Part shown: positions 16,453 to 22,251 of the stretch, piece by piece
How positions within the stretch are numbered: position 1 is the first letter of the stretch
Layout of the letters: each line of letters opens with the position of its first letter
Assembly (NCBI GenBank): GCA_023334545.1
Contig: JAADVB010000277.1
Coordinates: 1 to 22,251 of the forward strand
DNA length: 22,251 nt
Direction of reading: 5' to 3'
DNA from: Salisapilia sapeloensis
Lineage: Eukaryota > Oomycota > Peronosporomycetes > Peronosporales > Salisapiliaceae
Notes under the pieces: generated by a model
Seen by the model: the letters and a program-made list of their open reading frames with translations, nothing else
Database searches by the model: none
What the model was told of the DNA's origin: nothing
Translations under genes and position numbers: made by a program

Positions 16453-16569
16453 ATGGAGGAGGAAACCGTACACAACATCCTCAACATGGGACATCCAGTC
16501 AAGAGGAGGCTCGAGCCCAAGTTACTATCATCTGCATATCTAGAGATAGCCGCAACACGCTGGTCTTAA
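16453..16569 (+). CDS. Very short ORF, 38 aa, doubtful
   Basis: ATG-initiated frame starting MEEETVHNILNMGHPVKRRL, 24 bp after the stop of the 75-aa ORF. It has plausible composition but is too short to support without expression or conservation. It could be a second exon or a relic of a longer gene. Confidence 0.12.
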   Translation: MEEETVHNILNMGHPVKRRLEPKLLSSAYLEIAATRWS

Positions 16570-16807
16570 CGACCAAAGGATGACAGTATGCGTGATACTA
16601 CCGAGATCGGATTGTGCTATTAAAAGTTAGTTCTGTGTATCATAATAATCTATAAATTAGCGGATCTTGGCGTATGATAGTCGATGCGATCTCAGTTAAG
16701 CTCTGTAAGACAACTTGCAAAACGAAGGATCTTACGAATGTATTTATGTTTCCATCCTCTCAAGCAATCACACTGTATTAGACACTAAACCTTGATTCAC
16801 ACTACTT

Positions 16808-18463
16808 TCAAAAGGAAATGAAAGCTGTCAAGGCGTCATTGTTCGGCACGTACGTCCAGTTGTCAATACCCATGGATGTTTCCGGTAGTGCTTCCGCTAC
16901 TCGCTCAACCTCTTTAAGGTCAAACCCAAGTGGTTCCGTCGGTCTCAAATCTGGTGTTTCCAAAAGTGCATGCAAAGACTTCTTCGGCATAGCTTCCTCT
17001 GGTTCATCCAATACGTCTTCACTCTGAGTCGGCACTTCCACATACTCTGCATGCACACTATTACGGCAATGAGTGTCATCGTCAAGGTACGCATCGAGCT
17101 CCGAAGCTTGATAAGGTTCGAGTTCTTGCATCAACATCAGCAGCTGATTCGTCACGTCGTTTTCGTCTTTCACGTCTTTCAAAAAGCCATCGGCAGGAGG
17201 TGCCATGCCGACGATATGCCAACTCGCAGTTATTGTTCTTTTCGGAATCTCACGCCAGGCGTTAACTGCCCATTGCATGCACTCGAGTACGTTCGACCGA
17301 AAGTCCGCGACGGTCTTGGGACCATTGACTACTTGCAGGACAGAGCGTAATTGATACCTTCGATATCGTGCTTTAAAAGCTCGAACCAACGTCGTAGCAA
17401 CTGGGTTCAATGAATGAACGGATGGAGATAAAACAGCAACCGTCACGTTGGTAAGCTCCAAGTGAGCAACGGTGTGTGATGGCGCTTCATCGAGAACGAG
17501 TAGGATCTGTCGATTTTCAAGCGACATGGCATAATCCAGATGATGCAACCATCGAGAAAAAATGATGCCAGTGAGTGCTGCACGAACGTTGGCAAAGTAC
17601 TGGAACCCATGTTCGGCTGCTGATTTGCCTTGGAAGCATTGAGGGTATTGGAGATGGGAAATGAAGAGAGGAGGAATCGTAGATGATCCATCGCCGTTCA
17701 TTGTGAAAAGAGCGACGACTCGTTTTTCTACTAACTTTGCATCATTTTCGTTAATCAACGATGCCTTGACGACATTAGAAGGAGGTCGGTTGTATAGTAT
17801 CGCTGTTTCAGTCATACAGAAGACATCGCGTGATGCGTACTTAGTGACTTGTGTCTTTAGATCGTCTGCAGACGAGATATGCACAACCTGATTCGCTTGT
17901 CCTCGTCGTTCTTTATTCTGGGCTAAAAAGTAGGGAGTATATAGACTCGGTGGTGGTACGTCTGGAGATTCCTTACTGCTTTGGGCATTGAATCGACGAA
18001 AGCTAAAGTTGTGTCGGGTTTGAAAGGAATGGAGCCATCCATTGGAAAACTCTGGTTGGTCCTGTTCTGGGATCCCAAGCATGGTTGCAAACTCCCGAGC
18101 TTTCTGCTTGGTTATGTCGCCTTGCACCTGGATACCTCGATGAGCACACTGGATAACCCAATTGGCCAAATGCATGTCCAAGAGCGGCCAGTTAACAACA
18201 CGGCGTTTGCGAACCCCGAGGTCTAGTAGACTCATGTTCATGAACTCATGTCGACGACGAAGGATACCGGAGATGGTGCTCTGTGCCGGTTTCTTGCGCA
18301 GCTGAAACTCCTTTTGAGCCCACTCGGCCAAGTCCTTCTGACTAATCTGTCCATGATGACGAGCATGATGTTCGCAAAGTAGTTTTCGTTGAAAGTTGGT
18401 GAGGTAACCTTGACCACGTTTCAGTTGCTTTCGTCGTGTCTCCGGTGCACACTTCCCTCTCAT
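16808..18463 (-). CDS. Pogo/Tigger (CENP-B-like) transposase-derived protein, probably domesticated
   Basis: Intact 551-aa single-exon frame. Residues ~20-72 form a psq/CENP-B-type helix-turn-helix (LTNFQRKLLCEHHARHHGQI ... STISGILRRR). Residues ~93-158 form the second CENP-B/Tc5 HTH (ITKQKAREFATML, SNGWLHSFQTRHNFSFRRF). Residues ~195-385 are a DDE-superfamily (DDE_1) domain. The first catalytic Asp, normally in an ADETG-like motif, is Thr218 (CMTETAILYNRPPS). The second is kept as Asp325 (LLVLDEAPSH). The third, expected in a QPLDQGV-like motif, reads SLNPVATTLVRAFKARYRR, with Ala356 in its place. The acidic C-terminal tail (~440-510) is typical of the family. With two of three metal ligands lost but the frame intact and DNA-binding helices kept, it looks like a co-opted DNA-binding protein. 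No terminal inverted repeats were seen by eye. It is divergent from FAN1. Confidence 0.88.
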   Translation of the reverse strand: MRGKCAPETRRKQLKRGQGYLTNFQRKLLCEHHARHHGQISQKDLAEWAQKEFQLRKKPAQSTISGILRRRHEFMNMSLLDLGVRKRRVVNWPLLDMHLANWVIQCAHRGIQVQGDITKQKAREFATMLGIPEQDQPEFSNGWLHSFQTRHNFSFRRFNAQSSKESPDVPPPSLYTPYFLAQNKERRGQANQVVHISSADDLKTQVTKYASRDVFCMTETAILYNRPPSNVVKASLINENDAKLVEKRVVALFTMNGDGSSTIPPLFISHLQYPQCFQGKSAAEHGFQYFANVRAALTGIIFSRWLHHLDYAMSLENRQILLVLDEAPSHTVAHLELTNVTVAVLSPSVHSLNPVATTLVRAFKARYRRYQLRSVLQVVNGPKTVADFRSNVLECMQWAVNAWREIPKRTITASWHIVGMAPPADGFLKDVKDENDVTNQLLMLMQELEPYQASELDAYLDDDTHCRNSVHAEYVEVPTQSEDVLDEPEEAMPKKSLHALLETPDLRPTEPLGFDLKEVERVAEALPETSMGIDNWTYVPNNDALTAFISF

Positions 18464-18486
18464 TCTGTCCGATGCTTTCGTCGTAA

Positions 18487-18504
18487 GAAAAAAGTGTAAT
18501 GACT
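18487..18504 (-). promoter_or_regulatory. Putative initiator of the transposase-derived gene
   Basis: On the minus strand AGTCATTACACTTTTTTC lies ~25-40 nt before the ATG and is one of the better matches in this window to the TCATT plus CAWTTT oomycete core promoter. A host-type promoter directly before the ORF fits a co-opted gene. Confidence 0.4.
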
Positions 18505-18581
18505 TAGCGAGTAGGTACGAGATCCAGTCGGGAGATGGGACATCGTTTCTTCGTGTTCAACGCATACAAAAAAGAGGTGAA

Positions 18582-21095
18582 ATGGCTGCCAAACACGTTC
18601 TCACCATCAACTGCCTCGGTTATCAAGCCATGTCCGATGCGTACGTTGAGCACTTTCAGCATGTACTCGAGCTGATATTTGACAGTCGAAAGGATATCCA
18701 AGACTTGCTATCGACGCAAGAGATTGAGTACGTTGAAAAGTATTTACAGCTCCCAACGGATGCACAACGAGTGTATGCTCGATTATTCATGCGAAAAGGA
18801 AGTTGGTTCCGAGTTACAAGCGTCCTGTCTTACTTTCCAGATGATGTGGATGCTATGACAGTACAGAATGCACTGCAGAAGCTGCTTGGATCCGGTTTTA
18901 TACAGACTCTGTCGTCGGATGAAGACGAACCAAGTCAGGCGTTGGAGGCTGTTTACCACTGCGCGTCCGCGAGTGAGATGCAAACGTTGTCAAAGAAAGT
19001 GCGTGGTGGTAAGGCATCCAGTAGTAAGCAGGAGGCTTATCTGCAGCTGAAGAAAACAGTACAAAGCCAACGTCGAGTGGACGGCTCGAAGATTCCACTA
19101 GCACAATTAGCGTTGGACGTCTGGAAAACAACATATCCCTTCGTGCTTAAGGACAAGGATATCCTGATTGTATGCCTATCCAAGCAAGTACAAGAGCTCT
19201 TTCGACGCTTGCATCGTATCGTGTATTTAAATGCTCGTTTTCCATTCGGTCCGACGGTCGTGTCTACGCCGAAAGTCGAAAGTTTTACTGAGCTCTTGAC
19301 TCAAAGTCTTGTATCTGAAGAACAGGATACGACCTCTTGGCCCGGCCTCATGGTCATCTTCAACAAAGTTGTGTACCCCGACTACAAGGTTTCCATTGCG
19401 ACACCGTTGTTTTCACGACCGGAAACCTGGGCATGCTTCGAAATAGCTCGACAGCTACATATCGTAATGACTAGAGCTGAAGAAGGGCTTATAGTACAAC
19501 CAGAGGAAGACACGATGGATATGAAATGGTTAGATGCGTCTGCTACACCTCAGTTACTCTCCTTTTGTCGGTTGCAACAGGTCTGTCGAGGTGCATTAGA
19601 TGAATCGGACGGGTGGGAAATGATACATTGGACGGAAGACCAAGCTACTGTGTCTGCTCTCACTTCCTTGGACGACTTTGTTCTTGAGGTACGAGCTTGT
19701 TGGCGAGCTGTGGCAGAATGGGACGAACAGGTTGGTAGTTTCCGAAAGGTACCTCCATTTTTGTCGAAGTATGATGCCGGACATCAACTCGCACGTGCGT
19801 TGATGCATGCATCGAGCGTCTATGAAAAGATGCGTCGATACCAAGTGTCTATCCTGCTTTTGAACGATCTGTTGAGTGGAAGTCACTTGACTCGAAAGCG
19901 AGGTATGTGGTGGACGCGCTTAGCGATCAACTTGGAGCATTTAAATTGCTACGATCAAGCTCTGTCGACGTGTGAGAATGGATTGAAGGATCCACACACC
20001 ATCGGAGGTGATCGTTTAGCTCTTGAGAAGCGATTAGAGCGACTGCAGAAGCGTAATGGAGATCGTAAGATAGAGTTGACTAGTAAAACTAGTATGGAAA
20101 CCAAGTCAGAGTACGAGTACAAGAAGAAATACATGGTCGGTCGACCGATCAAGCGACAAGTAGGCATGAAGTCGATGTTCTTTGGTACGGACAATGAGCA
20201 GTGTACGGTGGAACAGCTCGTTCTTCAGTACTATCGAGAGGAACAGTGGGATGCGATGGATGAAAGTACGGGAGGTTGGTTTGGAGTTCATTCGGAAGGA
20301 AGAGTGCTAAGAAATTTGTTTGGGTTATTGCTGTGGGATGTTCTATATGCCAATGTCCCGGATGTATTCCAGTCTCCTTATCAAGATGGTCCATTAGACT
20401 TTGGCTTTGCAAAAGACTTTACAAGGGCTCGAGAACAAGTCTTAGAGTCTCGTTTACAAGAGATTCGACATGGAAAGATGCTTCAGATTATAAATGACAT
20501 GGAAAGAGTATGGGAAGAGCAGTACGGGAAGCTTTCGAGGTTTGTTAGTTGGCCAGAGGAAATTGAAGGGGATAGTGATCGACCGCCACTGCGTTGGCAT
20601 CAAATGGTTGTCATTGCTATGGGGCAGGAAAGTCTCGTAACACTACTGAGACACATGGCAACTTCGGCAGAGTATCATGCTTCCCAGAGTGGACTCCCTG
20701 ATCTGCTGCTCCTTCGAGCTCACAAGACAGGAACTGATACGAGTGATGAGCATATGACGGACGATGGGTTCCTAGACTTTTATGCGTTCTGCGGTATGGT
20801 TTACCAAACGAACTTGAACAACCACGAGGTGGTATCCACAAGTGCGACTGATGATGAGTCGGATAGCATGTCAAAGTTGATGGCAGTGCTGGAAGATTGG
20901 AACGTAGAGCTAAAGCTAGTGGAAGTGAAAGGCCCTCGAGACCGACTTAGTGAGAAGCAGTTGTTCTGGTTACAGGTTCTGGGAGACCAAGCAAAGATAG
21001 ATGTGAGCGTAATGCATGTCGTTGAGGAGGGACATCAGCTCGAGAAAAAGCAATCGCAAGCTGGAGGCAAGATCAAGAAGCCTCGATTAAAGTAA
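18582..21095 (+). CDS. FAN1: FAN1 nuclease (Fanconi-associated nuclease, VRR-NUC)
   Basis: Single-exon 837-aa structure-specific nuclease. The N-terminal part has the FAN1 hallmark helices (EIEYVEKYLQLPTDAQRVYARLFMRKGSWF, residues ~47-76, quoted in pieces: EYVEKYLQLPTDAQ, RLFMRKGSWF), then a winged-helix/SAP-like part and a TPR-like helical region (~390-500). The VRR-NUC catalytic core shows Glu572 in GGWFGVHSEGRVLRNL, Asp707 in GLPDLLLL, and Glu781/Lys783 in EVKGPRDRLSEKQ, which match the PD-(D/E)XK set of FAN1. FAN1 cuts branched DNA during interstrand-crosslink repair in the nucleus. The C-terminus is Lys-rich (KKPRLK), perhaps a nuclear signal. There is no UBZ4 ubiquitin-binding finger, which human FAN1 has at its N-terminus, and only 118 bp upstream to fit one. 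The start is the first ATG; Met at residue 17 is a possible alternative. Confidence 0.94.
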   Translation: MAAKHVLTINCLGYQAMSDAYVEHFQHVLELIFDSRKDIQDLLSTQEIEYVEKYLQLPTDAQRVYARLFMRKGSWFRVTSVLSYFPDDVDAMTVQNALQKLLGSGFIQTLSSDEDEPSQALEAVYHCASASEMQTLSKKVRGGKASSSKQEAYLQLKKTVQSQRRVDGSKIPLAQLALDVWKTTYPFVLKDKDILIVCLSKQVQELFRRLHRIVYLNARFPFGPTVVSTPKVESFTELLTQSLVSEEQDTTSWPGLMVIFNKVVYPDYKVSIATPLFSRPETWACFEIARQLHIVMTRAEEGLIVQPEEDTMDMKWLDASATPQLLSFCRLQQVCRGALDESDGWEMIHWTEDQATVSALTSLDDFVLEVRACWRAVAEWDEQVGSFRKVPPFLSKYDAGHQLARALMHASSVYEKMRRYQVSILLLNDLLSGSHLTRKRGMWWTRLAINLEHLNCYDQALSTCENGLKDPHTIGGDRLALEKRLERLQKRNGDRKIELTSKTSMETKSEYEYKKKYMVGRPIKRQVGMKSMFFGTDNEQCTVEQLVLQYYREEQWDAMDESTGGWFGVHSEGRVLRNLFGLLLWDVLYANVPDVFQSPYQDGPLDFGFAKDFTRAREQVLESRLQEIRHGKMLQIINDMERVWEEQYGKLSRFVSWPEEIEGDSDRPPLRWHQMVVIAMGQESLVTLLRHMATSAEYHASQSGLPDLLLLRAHKTGTDTSDEHMTDDGFLDFYAFCGMVYQTNLNNHEVVSTSATDDESDSMSKLMAVLEDWNVELKLVEVKGPRDRLSEKQLFWLQVLGDQAKIDVSVMHVVEEGHQLEKKQSQAGGKIKKPRLK

Positions 21096-21116
21096 GTGAA
21101 GATAAAAATCGTTCCA

Positions 21117-21963
21117 TTAAGACTTGCAGTCGATACGAGACACTCGGTTGGATTTGGCTTTCATGTTTTGGCGAGTGTATTCCCAGTCGTCATCGTCGTC
21201 CGCCGCGGGGTTGCAGATATCTTTCATCTCTTCATATATACTTTCTCGTTCGGAAGGTTGCTGAACGTTTGGCCTCAAACTACTGTCAGCTATCGTTGAA
21301 TTAGCAATCGATTCATCATGCTCTCGGTAACGGCGCTCTACATGATACCGATGGCTTCTGATGATGGTTGCGGGTGACGGAGGAGGTATGCTCGGACCCA
21401 ACTGTCCAATGCTCTCGACTTCCTTGAGAAAGTTGTCATACCTACCTCTGTCCACTACCGGATCATCCGAAGGGTTCGCAAGGACAGATAAGACATATCT
21501 CATTTCATTCTGGTCATCACTGCAGGAAGTTTGATCCATCTCAGCATCGTCTTCCGGTTCTGGTAGTGCACGTAGCAATTCGTCCAAATCAAGATCGGAA
21601 AATGGTAAGCGCAATTGAGGGGAGCCAAAATCATCGACATCATCCTCTTTACTAGTAGTTTCCAAAGCATGTGGTGCTGGATATATGGTAGCTATGTTAG
21701 TTTCTTGCTGGGATGTCGTCTCCGGCCCACATGTTTCATCTGAAGACGCAAACTCGACCCATCGATCTTCACACTCTTCTGGGGTTATGTCCTCCAAGCC
21801 ATTGCTGTACAACAAAATTATAAGTGCTAGGTAGGGTAAAAGCAATGTCAAGTAGCTACACTGCCGATTCCTGTTTAAAAAGCTTGGATGCCTTCACAAA
21901 GTTATACCGAGACTCGACTACGCATTTGTTTAAAAGCAAGTACAATTCTTCCGTCCACTGCAT
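21117..21963 (-). CDS. Myb/SANT-like acidic protein, two exons
   Basis: Exon 1 21963-21860 and exon 2 21804-21117 (intron 21805-21859, GTAGCT...TACAG, 55 nt) give 263 aa. The short exon 1 (MQWTEELYLLLNKCVVESRY...) supplies the first half of a Myb/SANT-like helix bundle that exon 2 completes (NGLEDITPEECEDRWVEF). Without splicing, the frame would carry a hydrophobic stretch that is translated intron and could be misread as a signal peptide. The rest is acidic and low-complexity: LPFSDLDLDELLRALPEPED (~110-130), a central helical part, a basic patch (SHRYHVERRYREHDE) and DDDDDWEY near the end. The EDRW motif with an upstream W suggests DNA or chromatin binding; the acidic segments could be activation-like. 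The exact family is not recognised. The stop lies 21 bp from the FAN1 stop. Confidence 0.7.
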
Positions 21964-22025
21964 ACTTTTGGTGACTCCTTAAGCGAATTTGGATATGAAC
22001 GTTTCATTTAATTTTTACGCAGAGG

Positions 22026-22040
22026 CCAAAGAAAATGACA
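22026..22040 (-). promoter_or_regulatory. Putative initiator of the Myb/SANT-like gene
   Basis: On the minus strand TGTCATTTTCTTTGG, ~65-75 nt before the ATG at 21963, matches the TCATTTTC initiator pattern. It supports a transcription start here and so favours the two-exon model beginning at 21963. Confidence 0.35.
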
Positions 22041-22044
22041 AAGG

Positions 22045-22251
22045 CTAAACTACGTTGATGTTGTCATGTACCTGTACTTGCTCTAGTGACTCACCATCTT
22101 CGTTGTGGCATTTGCCATTGTCTTGAATCCTTATACAGGTCCTACGCATCCTTTCATCTGCTGCGTCCTGTCCCACTCCACCATTGAAGCTATTCGTGCG
22201 ACTGCAGTGGACGATCCCTATAGAGGATCTAGACTTGTAGCACCCATTGCA
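22045..22251 (-). CDS. Partial unknown frame, C-terminal end, runs off right edge
   Basis: The minus strand is open from the right edge to a TAG at 22047-22045 (68 codons). The visible part is Cys/Asn/Arg-containing (CNGCYKSRSSIGIVHCSRTN ... MRRTCIRIQDNGKCHNEDGE) with no ATG except an internal one. It could be the 3' end of a gene transcribed toward the Myb/SANT-like gene, which starts 81 bp further on. A GATG|GTGAGT at ~22098 could also be a splice donor. No family is recognised. Confidence 0.3.
   Translation of the reverse strand, partial: CNGCYKSRSSIGIVHCSRTNSFNGGVGQDAADERMRRTCIRIQDNGKCHNEDGESLEQVQVHDNINVV

Larger units (their letters stand above)
14640..16807. other. Gene-poor region with hairpins and weak small ORFs
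   Basis: About 2.2 kb separates the PH gene from the transposase-derived gene, by far the longest gap here. The left part holds the PH-gene leader, with CA-rich DNA at ~14785-14815. Two adjacent palindromes occur at 15253-15306, and weak small ORFs at 15675-16079, 16201-16428 and 16453-16569, listed separately. I saw no terminal inverted repeats, LTRs, reverse transcriptase or integrase motifs. It may contain decayed genes or noncoding RNA, but nothing can be named. Confidence 0.5.

Noticed and set aside
16400-18600. Active pogo transposon
   Set aside because: Two of three catalytic Asp positions are replaced and no terminal inverted repeats were found by eye.
21805-21851. Signal peptide or membrane anchor at the N-terminus of the Myb-like protein
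   Set aside because: The hydrophobic stretch begins at a TTG and lies within a 55-nt GT-AG intron. Splicing gives a better N-terminus.
1-22251. RXLR/Crinkler effector genes or CRISPR arrays
   Set aside because: No signal peptide followed by RXLR or LFLAK motif was seen in any supported frame, and there is no regularly spaced repeat array.

Overview
The window reads as nuclear DNA of an oomycete (Peronosporales-like). Four things point there: very short GT-AG introns (49-70 nt), small gaps between genes, a START-FYVE-GAF protein of a kind common in oomycetes, and an enolase with a presequence, as expected from the mitochondrial lower glycolysis of stramenopiles. TCATT(T/Y) initiator-like motifs recur a short way upstream of several start codons. 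There is no bacterial operon logic, rRNA, recognisable tRNA or CRISPR. The species cannot be named from this sequence.

Layout, left to right. 1-195 (-): 5' end of an unknown gene that leaves the window. 196-1379: upstream DNA. 1380-3899 (+): START/FYVE/GAF protein. 3948-5327 (-): mitochondrial-type enolase, convergent with the previous gene (48 bp between stops). 5328-6095: upstream DNA with a (TC)n tract and a weak small ORF. 6096-6590 (-): coiled-coil protein with an acidic serine tract. 7381-10355 (-): probable three-exon gene encoding IQ, WW-like, dead trypsin-fold, FnIII, ARM-like and coiled-coil/SFI1-like segments. 10550-11620 (-): rhodanese protein of the TrhO/TSTD2 type. 11754-13452 (+): eight-exon PRP38-family splicing factor with a Tudor domain inserted before its RS tail. 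13575-14639 (-): double-PH protein. 14640-16807: gene-poor stretch with hairpins and weak small ORFs. 16808-18463 (-): intact pogo/Tigger (CENP-B-like) transposase-derived protein that has lost two of three catalytic aspartates. 18582-21095 (+): FAN1 nuclease, divergent from the transposase-derived gene. 21117-21963 (-): two-exon Myb/SANT-like acidic protein, convergent with FAN1 (21 bp between stops). 22045-22251 (-): open frame running off the right edge.

The genes do not form one pathway. They are housekeeping and regulatory genes in a compact chromosome segment: lipid/membrane signalling, glycolysis, tRNA modification, splicing and DNA crosslink repair. The most notable items are the PRP38-Tudor-RS fusion, the apparently domesticated pogo transposase sharing a 118-bp divergent promoter with FAN1, and the unusual IQ/WW/pseudoprotease/FnIII/ARM protein.
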